Under the pieces are notes generated by a model. That model was given only the letters and a program-made list of their open reading frames with translations. It was not told the origin of the DNA and did not search any database. The position numbers were made by a program, and so were the translations under genes. 64,000 bases of DNA from Schistocephalus solidus (lineage: Eukaryota > Platyhelminthes > Cestoda > Diphyllobothriidea > Diphyllobothriidae): positions 62,001 to 126,000 of the forward strand of contig WEDG01003999.1 of assembly GCA_017591395.1 (NCBI GenBank), in the 5' to 3' direction. Shown piece after piece: positions 47,705 through 58,864 of the stretch; within the stretch, counting starts at the first letter, position 1; each line of letters starts with the position of its first letter.

Positions 47705-48785
47705 TGGAGGTTTACAAGTAATTAGGAGGCTGTACGGGCTGAGGCAGTTGAAATGGCGTGGAGGAATTTCAGTTGCGAGCATATCGACTTTCAAAAGCTT
47801 AGATGAATAAAGACATGATTCCGGTGAACGAATAGCCTTCTCCTTCCCTACGAATTTACAATTCTTCCAGTACATTCGTCGAACTCTCCTAGTCGTAAAT
47901 AAAGCCTACATCTAGTTGAGCAAAATAAGCGAAAAGCAACGGCAACTATTCAAAAGGTGAGCAAGTCAATGGCCTCAAGCTGGGAATTTCTGAACAAACG
48001 TGTCGCTGATAAGAGATAATCCATTGCAAAGGCAAAAACCGTAATCTTTGACAGATATTGATTGAACTTGGCCTGACCAAATGGTCAATACAACTTTCGC
48101 AGCCAATTGTCAAACAAGAAATCCATAAAAATTTGAATAAACTCGTATACATATTGGACAATCGGCATCCCACGAAGTCTATTTTGAAGGAAAGAAGTTT
48201 TTGGGCAAAGAGAATAAAATTTATAATGTAAGTTTTCGACGCTGGTGCCCCAGGTCGGCGTAAGAGAGTTAAAATTTTGAACGTGTCTGAAAACATCGAT
48301 ATTGCTTAGTCATTCCTGTCAGTAGCTGTCGCTGTAGGCTGAAATCCCGTCCAGATTGGCTGCCACCTTTTCCGTTTACATAGGTTTATCAAAAGATGCA
48401 TGAGGCATTCATGTGCGTTTTAGCAGCATCAAGGACATGGCCCGAGAAATCCTTTTATTATATTGTGACCGTTTGAAAATTACGACAGTTCTTCTGTCAA
48501 GCAATGTAAAAAGTTCCAGAGATGCATCATTCCCGGTGGCAGTCCAAGCCTTGTAAAATAAGCTACTGAATTGTGAACTGCGTTTTCTGCCACATCTGTC
48601 GAACAACCGCCAGGACATCAGGTGATAATGCGCATTTAGTGTTCTTCGGTGTTGTGTACTTTTTGAGCCAGACATCTGAGTCAGTGAGTGTGGGTATTTA
48701 CGCCACCACGGGTCCGTCAGATGTCAAAACTTCTAGTCTAGACGTGTAAGGCTGGAGGTCATTTTACGATTTTGAGCAGCCGTTA
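47705..48785. other. Unassigned stretch with minus-strand frames
   Basis: Minus-strand frames at 47946-48296 (116 codons) and 48409-48675 (88 codons) carry no motif I recognise. By position this could be the decayed N-terminal part of the PLE above, but I cannot show it. Confidence 0.3.
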
Positions 48786-48789
48786 ATTA

Positions 48790-48975
48790 CTATGAGGTCC
48801 AATATGTGCCCAAAAGGACACTGGGTGCAGGGATGAGGAGGTACACGTGAATAAGCTTAAAGTGATAATAGATTTGCACTTTATTCTCGCACTCTTGCTT
48901 CCCTCTCTTTCCAGGGTCCGACATCATTGCAAAGGCAAGATAACCCAGGGGTGGGATCGGGCGCAATGGGTAACA
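48790..48975 (-). repeat. Degenerate LINE monomer tail
   Basis: GGTACACGTGAATAAGCTTA, AAAGTGATAATAGATTTGC and CTCGCACTCTTGCTTCCC match the reverse complement of the monomer tail. Confidence 0.55.
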
Positions 48976-49139
48976 GACTCAAACAGTCTGGGTACGTACG
49001 CTACATTCGCGGGGTCCATGCCGAAGTTGGTTCTCACATCAACAAATTTGATAAGCCCCGTAACTCACAGTCGGTGACGGATCTCATATAAGGTTAACTA
49101 AAGGTTTAAAGTGCTTTTTAGCTTACGAATGATTACTTT

Positions 49140-50030
49140 AATAACACTGTAATATTAATTATCTTGGAGCATAATCGCAAGATAGTTCATGCACACCAGG
49201 TTGCCGGTTTTTGAATGCACTCCCTATTGGCTTCCTCAAAAATTATCAGTCGATTAAAATAACTACTTAGTTAGGGAGCATTTTCAGATGGGTTTTTGAA
49301 TGTCTTAAAAATTCAAGTATATTTTGTAAATATCACCAAACGAAAATATTTTTTGTTGCCGTCTTTTGATAGCAGATCACATTTTCTTTAAATTTTTGAC
49401 TCGAGGAAAGTCTAACTTTTGGGTTAAAAAGCCCTTTCCTGTTGCCGAATTATTTTGACTTTCGACTGTCGATACGGTTTTCAAACTACGTGCCGTATAC
49501 ATTTGATCGAACAAAAATCACCCATTTCCCAACATTATGAGGAAGACGTTGCCTAAGGCCCATGGAATTTCGCCAGGTTGTATACTTTATGAGAAGCACT
49601 GATAAAAGGGCAGATACGATGCTTTATGAATGGACGTTGCGAACACTGAAATAAATTCAAAATTAGAAACTTTTTAAAACCAAAAGAAAAACTTTTTAAA
49701 GTAAAACGATTGGAACGAGAGACGTAAACTGCTAGTAAATTGGTACATGAAAGGATATTCTTATATACGTTTTCTATGAAATATATTGGAATTTAAAAGA
49801 GCATGGAAAAATATTGAAAAAATGCATGCTACTTACGTAGTCATTGAGTACAGGGCGTTTATGAGGGCGGTGGGAATAGATGTCCTCCAAAAGGCGGAAC
49901 AATGAAGTTACTGATATAAATTCGGACAAGGTTGCACGATATAAACTATTACAGCTATACTTGGGGAATTTTTTCGAATAAAAATCACAGTTGAGAATTT
50001 TGATTGACACTATATTAGATAAGCATGTGA
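49140..50030. mobile_element. AT-rich long-inverted-repeat element
   Basis: Left arm GTTGCCGGTTTTTGAATGC and TTTTGATAGCAGATCACATT; right arm (reverse complement) TAGCAGTTTACGTCTCTCG and, further out, TTTTGATTGACACTATATTAG. Arms pair over at least about 150 bp. No transposase frame. Confidence 0.6.
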
Positions 50031-50329
50031 GTCTTGAAAATATACTCTCAGACTGTTTCGTTTCTACAAGCTGAGCTCTTATTTTAACACACTAACGTCT
50101 ATCTATAAAAAGTATCATCCGAGCTTCGTTCACTTACGCGTAGTTGTTCCTCCTATAAGTTATTTATCTTCACATTGCTAAACCGTGTACATCTTGTGAA
50201 GAGGAACGTTATGGTACCTCAGTTGAGTTTTGCATGTTGGCAAAGAGGAATTGCTGAATAGTGTCCGTAGCTAGTTAGTTTTCACTATATATTCGTTTTC
50301 AGCAAGCCAGTATGCATTCTGAAAGGAGC

Positions 50330-51545
50330 ACTGACAAGGATACGGGTGGATGAAAATAACTCTTTCTGACCTAGTAACCATCGTCAGTTAGCCACACTCA
50401 ACCCCGAATGTTCAACCCAAATTAAAATAGGGTAAAATAACCTGGAATTTGAAGCTGAATTATTTTAGTCCTTTGGTTTTAATTCCAATGTTCTGCCATG
50501 AATCCAGCACGACTGGCGGTCAAAATTGCTGCGATGATAGTATGTCCGTCCTTATTCGACTCGTTAATGACCGTGTTTTCACCATTAAGGTTGAATGCGT
50601 GCGTGATAATGACCCGGAAATTTGGCTCACTGTCTTTGGAAGTGTCGGTCACCCACGTCCTTCCCACGTGAGCCATTACCCTGCGCAGTCGAGGCCTCAG
50701 CACAGAATATGGGAATGAGAGTTCATTGTGCTTGTTAATGGACTGTGAGTCTGAGAACCATGACCCAACCAGCTCGCGACTCACATTGTTATCACCTCTG
50801 GTGAGGAGTTCGGCCTCATAAAACTTAAGGATATGGTCGGGTCCCGTCGAGTGAGCAGCAACCTGAGAGCCAGCGTCCTTGCTTTTCACTGCAGCTGCGT
50901 GCTCGGCCATTCGCGTCCGGAATAATCTCCCGGTTTCTCTGATGTAGTTGCTTTGTCCCCAGCTGCACCAGATCCGGTAAATTATGCCAGACGTTTCGTG
51001 CTGTGGTAGCGGATCTTTCGGCCTCATGACTCGGTGCCTGATGGATGTTTCTGGCCTGCAGGCAAACCCCAAATCCAAGGGGAGTGAGAAGGTGGCTGAC
51101 GGTTTCAGAGAAGATCTTCACATACGGAAGAGCTCACCAGAATGTAGGGCTTGTTGGATTTGGTCTCTCTTTTTGTTTGCATATGCATTGGTTGGTTACG
51201 TTGTGCGGGTAGCCATTCGCTCTCATTACTCTTACGAAGATATTTTACCTCATCAACCTTGTCTTCCATTTAAATGAAATGCATCTCGACGCGACTTTTT
51301 GTCTTAACGCACCTGCGTTTGTGACTGATCGCGTGGTTGCTGTTGAATTTCACTATTTGCGTCAAATTTGTTGCGTTCTTGAGCACTTTGGTTTTCAGAC
51401 GACCAAAATCGTTGCGGCAAACTAGGACATCCAGCTGATTGTTTTCTTCCTCCACTACCGTAAATTGAATGTCCGGGAAGACGGCGTTGAGACGCCGAGA
51501 GGCATTTCGGTTAGATGGAAGACAAGGTTGGTGAGGTAAGTTCAC
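50330..51545 (-). pseudogene. Penelope-like element, fourth lineage (RT end + GIY-YIG)
   Basis: Minus strand: the RT thumb (51300-51500; LNAVFPDIQFTVVEEENNQL, then NSNHAISHKRRCVKT), a linker broken by frameshifts (51080-51270), and a well-preserved GIY-YIG domain in the 199-codon frame 50479-51078 (IIYRIWCSWGQSNYIRETGR; RMAEHAAAVKS; SQVAAHSTGPDHILKFYEAE; NVSRELVGSWFSD). The endonuclease should cut target DNA during retrotransposition. After the stop come CTGACGA (50381-50387) and GAAA (50363-50366). No RT catalytic core is present, so this is a 5'-truncated copy. Confidence 0.88.
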
Positions 51546-51779
51546 CGATCAGGTTACGGTCACGCTCATCTGGTCACGCTCTGGAAATCTATCCCGAGTC
51601 CACACAGGCATGATCAACAACCACCTTTCCTGCGATAGTGCCTACTTCTGATTGCAAAATACGGGCCGAGATCAGTGCCAGGACATTAAATTTAAAGTTC
51701 AATGGCCGAAGATCGCGGTTTCGAATCCGAGGTTAACTAAACCTGCGTTTTAATATTTCTGACTAACAACCGTAAATAC

Positions 51780-51978
51780 GTCAGTAGTATAGACAGATTA
51801 TCATTGCTGACAAAGACGAGGAAGTCTGGGATGACCATTTCTTGCTCATTAGCCATCATCAACAAGTCATACCCAACCCCAGGAGGTGAACTACCGAGGC
51901 TCGAACCCACAACCTGTTGATCAGAAGTTCAAGGATCCAACCATTGAGCCACGGGCTCGTTGTCTTGCCGGTTTCTAT
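51780..51978 (-). mobile_element. SINE family 2, tRNA-derived
   Basis: Minus strand: CCCGTGGCTCAATGGTTGG (A box), ACTTCTGATCAACAGG, TGGGTTCGAGCCTCGG (B box), then a tail with GGGTATGACTTGTTGATGA and GAGCAAGAAATGGTCATCCC. It is the most complete copy of this family in the window. Confidence 0.8.
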
Positions 51979-51984
51979 CAGGAA

Positions 51985-52425
51985 TATGGAATTTCGTTGA
52001 CAAACGCTCAACTATCGCTCACGGTCATCGGCGATCAGTGAGCATTCGTCATCAAATGCGTCAGCGTGGGCTGTCTTTGTCGTCTGTGACTCTTTCTGTC
52101 GATAGTATGCGAGGACTCAAGCTTGAGTCTCAAGTTGCAAGGAAAGGCTTATGTTCAGTTAAACTGATCGAATTCTGTTTATCAGACGATTAAAAATTTA
52201 AGTTTCACAGAGTTAAATCTGTAGAACAGTCTCTGGGCTGTAGCACTTTTGCAAAAGGTTACAAGGAATCAGAAAATGTAGCCACACAACTTTGGAGAAA
52301 TTATATCATTGCAAAATGCTCATTCCCAAATCAAAAGTACCACAAAAGGAGCAACAGCAGAAAACCTCTACCACTACAGCACATTTAAAGAAAGGCGTCC
52401 GTCCTGTAAAAAATACGTCTGCCAT
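51985..52425. other. No gene recognised
   Basis: One short plus-strand frame (51960-52193) without motif. Confidence 0.4.
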
Positions 52426-52429
52426 GGGT

Positions 52430-53135
52430 GTCTGATTTGAGGGTGGGTGTATTGGCTGGCGTACCCGTTTTCACGCGCCACAGCTCGACCTGGTCCCCTT
52501 AGCGCAAAACCAGGATTCAAAAAACCAGGGGGTAAGAAGGACCCATGGCTGTCTGATTTCCAGTCCGTTTATCAGCTATTCGGCGCACAACACCCACTAG
52601 GCCGATGGCGTGGTCTGGTGCAAGCATCAGATTGGCAACCTTTCAAGCCACGGTTTCCAGGAAACCATGCTAGTCTCGGATATGCGATGATGGTGGGGGT
52701 GATGTGAAGGCGTTGGTGGAGGTGTTGCTGGAGGTTGTGTGCGTTGATGCGGTCCAGCCTACGGTGATTTACCACAGGGTATCGTGGAGATGCATGCGGT
52801 GTGTGACTGTGCGTAGGCATTGCGGACAGTTGAGGCGAGTGCGGTGGGGATTACGTTGGTGCTCCGGACACGGGTTCGTCAGTCTCTGTGAAATGGATTC
52901 GTAAGTGACCGACCAGGCCGTTGCGCGAGGTGAGTGTGCGATCGCAATGAGGAGAGGTTAGGACCGAGTCCCCATCGCTGGTATTGGGGAGGGGTGGTAG
53001 TGGTGACGGTAGCAGCTGGCGCTTAGTTGGAGGTGGTGACTGCGTTGTCACGAGTGAGGCATATGGTGGTCGCCGCCGTAATCGGCGAAAGGGGTGGAGG
53101 AAAGAGGAGGGTGTCAGTGTCCACGTGTGCACAGG
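52430..53135 (-). pseudogene. Zinc-finger LINE ORF2 C-terminus plus 3' UTR monomer 1
   Basis: Minus strand, 52851-53132: a Pro-rich linker, then a finger SPHCDRTLTSRNGLVGHL followed by RIH, in which the first Cys has become Ser. It leads into SGAPT like the copy at 21.5 kb. After a frameshift, RLNCPQCLRTVTHRMHLHD is the decayed last finger, followed by a stop. 52430-52660 then matches LINE UTR monomer 1 (compare 27180-27400: CACCAGACCACG, GACTGGAAATCAGACAGCC). The element is truncated at both ends. It independently supports the zinc-finger ORF followed by monomer arrangement. Confidence 0.8.
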
Positions 53136-53139
53136 AAAA

Positions 53140-55845
53140 ACTTGTTTCCTGGTACAGGTGCGTTGCTACCAAAAAGTACATGCTTCCAGTGTTAGAGGAA
53201 TGCGCAGGTGCTGACAAGCGACGTCTCTTCCGACATAACGGTGAAAACAAAGTGCATTGCAGGCTGGCCGCAGGGGAGCGGCAATGCTTTACGTGGGATG
53301 ACGAGTACGTGCGCGTTTTCGAATACAGTATGTGTAACCTAACAGCCTAAATTAACATTGAAGAACCTGAAACCCTGTGCGATTGCATTCACAAAAATAC
53401 TGAACTACTAATGAACGACTTCAAAGTAAAAAAAAAACAGAATATGCATTACAAGTAGTATTTCGCTCATGAGGAAAATATTTGTTTCGTGTCATTTGAG
53501 TACACTTAAGTTTTAGAAGTACATAATACTTGTCCATACACATAACTGACTACATGAAACATTGCTAGAAAATTAACGTTTAAAAAATTAATTTTTACAC
53601 ATATTTACTGTAATAACCTCTGACGTAAAGTCGTTTCATCTCCAAGCATGTCCTGAAAACGTGTTTTGTGATGCATCGATATCCCTTTTAGGGTTTTTTA
53701 TTGTCCAAGATGTTGTTGATTAAAACAAAGAAGGTTTTGCTTGAGCACGCTGGTGGAGATGCCATGTAAATAAAAGTTTCCATTAGGTTGCATATTCACA
53801 GACCGGGCAGTGACCGTTAACTTTGAATAGAATTGGCGGATAAGCATACCAATTTGTGCTTATAAAAAGAACGTTTCATCCGTCAAATTTGTGAGTGCTT
53901 TTTGCCGCCAGTGCAGTTCTTGGCGCTTTTGAGTATCCCTGAAAGAGCAATTAATACTTTGCGGTTCTTTGTGCTCTCAGGGGTAAACCCCTAAAGATAG
54001 GTATTACACCAGTTGTTTATTAAAATTTTCCAAAGAAGGTATTTATCGATGGTATTTACTAAAATATTGAGTGCTTAGGTGTTCATATAGATGGTCATTT
54101 AGGTCGCATTTAATGGCTACCAAAAACATCATATATAGAAATAAGGATATACGCGCGGGACAAGGTATGACGATGACATCTGGACTGTGGTGTTTAACCA
54201 AAGTTTTAACTTTTCCTAAAGTTTTCCAAAGTTTTGACTTTTCCTAACAAAATATTGTTTTTCCCATATCTTGAATAAAACGGCTTTGCTTAAACCTCCA
54301 GCCATTCTTTATTTTTCTGCTCTGTTCTCACCACTTTGGTGGGAAAGTCATTTCTGTGGAGGCTTTAAAAGCATTTTTGAGGTCGCTTTTAGGGGTTTTT
54401 TGGCATCCTAGAATCCTTTCTCATAAAAATGGTTGAAAAGTGAATGGAACTGGTAAAGATCCCTAGGGGCCAAGCCTGGAAAAGACATAAAAGGGAAAAC
54501 ATAACCCACCCAAACTTTTGCATATTAACCATTAGAAAATGAATTCTGATTTTTTTACTTCAAAAATAGTGTTTCCTTTCAGTGCGAAGCCAAAACGATA
54601 TTTTATTGCTGTGGAATAGTCAATTTTGTTCTTTGATAAGCGTTGTTATCTAATTTGCAGACTATGTCAAGTATGAAGAACATATAGCGGCAAGATCAAC
54701 CTAAACCTACGAGTTCGCCATGAATTCCACCCAACCATCCAGTATATTTTGATGGGCTGTGATTAAACTTGTCTAATTCGCACCTTCACATTTAATAAAC
54801 TTTGCTTTTTTGTTTCTTATGATAAAAGAGATGCTTGTATGGCGCTCATAAACCTTGTGTACTAAGTCGAGGATTGTCCTACGGATGCCGCTATAGGACG
54901 TTGACATGCGGGCTAAGTTATAGTTCTGAATCCTTTGAATCGCAACACTTTTAATTTTTCTCCCTGACTTAATTCTCCAAGATTGTGCTATCCTGGTAGA
55001 GTTTAGCTCATATTCATTGTTCCAGTATTTTTTCTTAATTTTGCCGGTTGCATGGGGATGCCTATCGAATTTTCACATGAGGACATCATTCTATGAGCTA
55101 TCCCCATGGTCCATTCGAATTTATGTCTACAAGTATCATCTAGTATTTCGTTGAAGCTTACTTTAGTGAGCTCTTGTGGCATTCTCAACTGCCATGAAGT
55201 CTTCGTATGGATGTTTGAGGCAAAAATCCCCTAGATCCACCCTATAAATAATGTGTAACTTGTGACCCAAGTACCCTTTTCTGTAAATGTCTGCGATGAT
55301 GGTTTCGAAAGAGAATCCGACACGTTAGCCTAATAAACACCATGTTCCATTGATCACCTCTTCTTCTTCTTCTGGATTTATGGAAGTCAGTTTCTTCAGC
55401 ATTATTTCACATTTCCACGCTCTTATTGCTGATAAGAAGCTATACTAAACCGTCTAAGGGATAGTAATAATGAACTGCAGATGAAGTGGACGATTTTTGT
55501 CTTTTACTGGGTCAAATGGGAGTCAATGAGTTTCCATATCCTAAATTAATTTACATGATCAATCCAAAGAGGGCCTCCTCAGTAGTGACGGAGCAGTTTA
55601 AATAATGAAGAATATGGTTATGTGGATCGCGTTCCGAGATCTGTTCCCGGATAGCCAACAGAAAGAGAGCGAGTCCCCCTGTGACACCAGATGGTCAACT
55701 GGACACAGCTAGGCATCTGGGGTGGTCAGAACGACAGATATCCTGAGCTAGTGTTGCACAGGCCTGCGTGTGTTAGTGCTCGGTATGGAAGCCTTGAGTC
55801 ACCGCCTAAACAGGATAAGGGTAAAGCAATGCCCCACCCGCTTAA
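53140..55845. other. No gene recognised
   Basis: No frame of note; largely AT-rich. A small direct repeat of AAAGTTTT/ACTTTTCCTAA lies near 54200-54245. Confidence 0.45.
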
Positions 55846-55849
55846 AATA

Positions 55850-56190
55850 AGTGGTCCTACGGTAAATTTCAGGATGGGTACATAACCCCGTGTCTTAACG
55901 CTAACACTGACCCTAACATAATACTAAATTGTAATTATAATCTTAACCCTAGCCCTACTATAAACCTAAACCCTACAGTCAACACGATAATAACCTTAGT
56001 TGCTGATCTAATCATGATCCTATCCCTAACTCGTACCTTAACCGCAAACTCAACGATAACGCTCATCGTAATCCTAAACATTCTCTCCTTGGAATTTAGC
56101 GCAAAGCCACACCTGCTGTGGGCGGATCCTATTCCCGTGTCCTGTTTAAACGGCCATGAAAGGCATCCTTACCGAGTCCTCTTCAAAGGA
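55850..56190. repeat. Dispersed repeat with degenerate telomere-like block
   Basis: ACTGACCCTAACATAATAC, AACCCTAGCCCTAC and CCTAAACCCTACAG, then CTTGGAATTTAGCGCAAAGC and GAAAGGCATCCTTAC, in the same order as 38.39-38.72 kb. Confidence 0.75.
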
Positions 56191-56194
56191 CTAA

Positions 56195-56855
56195 AAACCC
56201 GCTCTTTTGACGATACGGAATTCGATAAATTGACGACCACAAGAAGCAGATCTGTAGAGGCCTATTCAGCGGTTGAACTGGGTGCCCTACAATCATCACG
56301 CCCTGTTCCCCTATGGGAAAAGTAAGAGAAGACAACTAGGAGTTGTGTATTCCGTAAAGAAACTCGGTGATGGTCAGCGGCCCCGACGAGTCGCAAGATA
56401 TTGGCCCGCGCGCCCGTGTGTCTGCTAGCGTTATTTGGGCGTGAGCGTATGATAGCCGGTGTCTGCTTGATCATTTGATTGGGTGATAGCAGTTGGCTGG
56501 CGCCTGTGATTGCCTTGGGGGGCCCCGATGCTGTGTGCGTGCGGTTCGGCAGCTCGGGAAGTGTCCTTACGTGACCTATTGCTGGGCGCAGGCGCCAGAG
56601 GGGAAAAGCGCTACAGAGTTGCGCAAACAGTTAAAAACTATTACCATTATAATCGATCCAGAATGAACGACAGGACTCCGCAAGCACGCTGACACCATTT
56701 GCTATATAACGTAATTTTATCTTCCGCTATAAAACTGTTTTTTGCGCAGCGCATCGTCCTTGTCACCCCTCATTTAGACGAAACTCTGCAGATCAAACAT
56801 CAGCTGAGCGCGAGCGAGATAATGTCCATAGGTTAAAAAAGTTCCTGCCATAATT
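56195..56855. other. No gene recognised
   Basis: May contain decayed upstream Gypsy sequence, but no RT, RNase H or integrase zinc-binding motif is visible. Confidence 0.35.
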
Positions 56856-56859
56856 GCAA

Positions 56860-57560
56860 TGACAGTTACCAAGGTCAGACCCATGGAATCCCCACAGAGA
56901 TTGTGACTGATAACGGCACCCAGTTTACGTCATCAGTGTTCCGACAATTGTGCCAGAAATAGGGAATCTGACATGTGATGTTATCGTCATTTCATCCCCA
57001 ATCGAACGGTCAAGCATAACGTTTTGTTGACACCTTCAAGAGAGCTGTGAGAAAGATATGGAACGCAGGGTTTAAAATGGACTACCTCAACACTTTCCTT
57101 CTGGCCTACAGAACAACCCCGAAAAATGATCTTGGTGTTCAAACACCAGCCGAACGTTTTTTTGGACAGACAACCTGATGTTCGACTACAGTACCTAAAC
57201 CCTGAGGTTCGAGTTTCCAAACCGCCAAAAGATTATTTTCGGGAGGGAGAAGAGGTGTTTGCCCGAAATTACAGCCCCGACGAGAAACCGTGGGTAGAGG
57301 GCACTGTCAGAAAGTTGAGAGGCGTTGCCTTCGAGGTGGAAACGACAACGGGGATAATTATACGACATGCGAACCATGGATGGCCAAATAGCCCTGAATT
57401 TGCTATGTGACACTTTTGAGGTTCGGTACCCCCAAAGTAGACACGAGGCCAACACCACCTCCCGTCGCGCAAGAGCGATAGAAAAACACAACCGCCTAAA
57501 AAAACTCAACATGGAACCGAAGAAGAAGCGATATGAGGTCCACCGTTCAAATGCGGGAGG
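56860..57560 (+). pseudogene. Gypsy/Ty3-type integrase relic
   Basis: Reading from 56882: HGIPTEIVTDNGTQFTSS with the second catalytic Asp of the DDE triad, then SSFHPQSNGQA followed by a stop where the catalytic Glu is expected, then RFVDTFKRAVRKIW and LLAYRTTP. Two other stops lie between. After a frameshift, 57126-57410 contains GEEVFARNYSPDEKPW and EGTVRKLRG, typical of the integrase C-terminal region of Gypsy elements, which pastes cDNA into chromosomes. The first catalytic Asp and the rest of pol are absent. A third frame (57367 on) continues into the LTR by chance. Confidence 0.88.
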
Positions 57561-57968
57561 TGTTACGGAGGCGGGAACCACAGTCGAGTCGCGGCCCAGG
57601 CCGGAAAGAGCACTTGATGACGCACGCCGAAACAGGCCAAGCCGGCTGAGAAAAACGCGTAGGAAATCAGGCAACCAATCAGTGTGCGCCACTGCACCGA
57701 GCATGCGTCAAGCCCTGACGCACGCGTGCGGCCCGAACTTTCGACAAGTTTCCGCGAGGGGATTCCAGCGTGAGATGCGACCAATCAATGCGAACTACGT
57801 TCCAGAACACTCTCCGCTATTTTCACGCCATTGCCCGGAACGTTCGAGAACACTCAGAACTCAGAGTTTATGAGCTAGAGATCCCTGTCTTCTGCCGGCC
57901 CAGAATAAAGTTTTTTTCGAGAAAACCCGTTTTGCCTTCTCCTCTATCACACCCGTCGGGATAGAACA
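57561..57968 (+). repeat. Probable 3' LTR of the Gypsy element
   Basis: Starts TGTTACGG right after a purine run (GCGGGAGG, a polypurine-tract candidate) and ends at GATAGAACA. AATAAA lies at about 57903 near the end. Length is about 408 bp. There is no 5' LTR in the window for comparison. Confidence 0.55.
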
Positions 57969-57969
57969 G

Positions 57970-58325
57970 TAAGAAGATCGCAACTAATACAAAAGCAGGC
58001 TACATGCTGTTCTCTTCTCCTTTAGGGGGTTTACGTTCGCTGCGAACTGGGTTCTTCTAAAAGCAAGCGACGATCGATTAATTTCCACCTTTTTTATCGA
58101 AACCACAATCAGCGAGCTCGCCTTTGGATTTGTATGGTACTTTTAAGGATTACTCTGCTCCTCAACTTCGCAGATACTATAAGCCAAATTTTCCACACGT
58201 TTCTCAATTTTTAGCCTTGTTATTACTGTACCATAGGTGAAAGAATACGGATTGGCGAGAAACAGTGCTCAAATGGTTAGTCTACCTTTTTAAAGGACAA
58301 CATTAATGACTTGAATAAGTAGTGC
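57970..58325. other. No gene recognised
   Basis: Nothing matched. Confidence 0.35.
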
Positions 58326-58329
58326 GGTC

Positions 58330-58424
58330 GCAAGACAGTCCAAACGCAGTTTCCGACGCTATCCACTGCATGCCCCAGATCAGAGTGTGTGCGAGGAAGG
58401 TGACTTACACGCCAATTAGTTTAC

Positions 58425-58474
<50 letters not shown>

Positions 58475-58486
58475 TAGTAGTAGTAT

Positions 58487-58519
<33 letters not shown>

Positions 58520-58571
58520 CAGTAGTAGTAGTAGTAGTAGCAGTAGTAGTAGTAGTAGTAGTAGCAGTAGC

Positions 58572-58648
<77 letters not shown>

Positions 58649-58649
58649 C

Positions 58650-58702
<53 letters not shown>

Positions 58703-58860
58703 GAGCAGTAGTAGACTTGGGCAGCATCTATCTTACGCTTTCTTCTCTTACCTTCCTGGCCCAGATGTCATGAAGAAGGCAAGAAGACTGGAGACGAGAG
58801 AAGGCGCATGTGGCTGGCATGGCGTGAGCCTGCGCCTAGACCTGCCGACATATCCTTGTA
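58330..58860 (-). repeat. LINE monomer tail carrying a GTA expansion
   Basis: Left flank TTACACGCCAATTAGTTTAC and right flank AGACTTGGGCAGCATCTATC are adjacent parts of the monomer tail (compare 84-120 at the window start). Between them lies about 285 bp of GTA (58427-58712). Confidence 0.8.
58427..58712. repeat. (GTA)n microsatellite
   Basis: Nearly pure GTA with a few GCA, GTG and ATT variants. Poly-Val and poly-Thr open frames across it are artefacts. Confidence 0.95.
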
Positions 58861-58864
58861 CACG

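Noticed and set aside
47946..48675. Minus-strand frames of 116 and 88 codons as host exons
   Set aside because: No motif, no codon or splice evidence, and they sit next to a decayed PLE.
56196..56215. CTCTTCAAAGGACTAAAAAC resembling the PLE thumb at 8.14 kb
   Set aside because: The match is about 20-25 bp with no flanking PLE similarity, so chance or a tiny scrap cannot be told apart.
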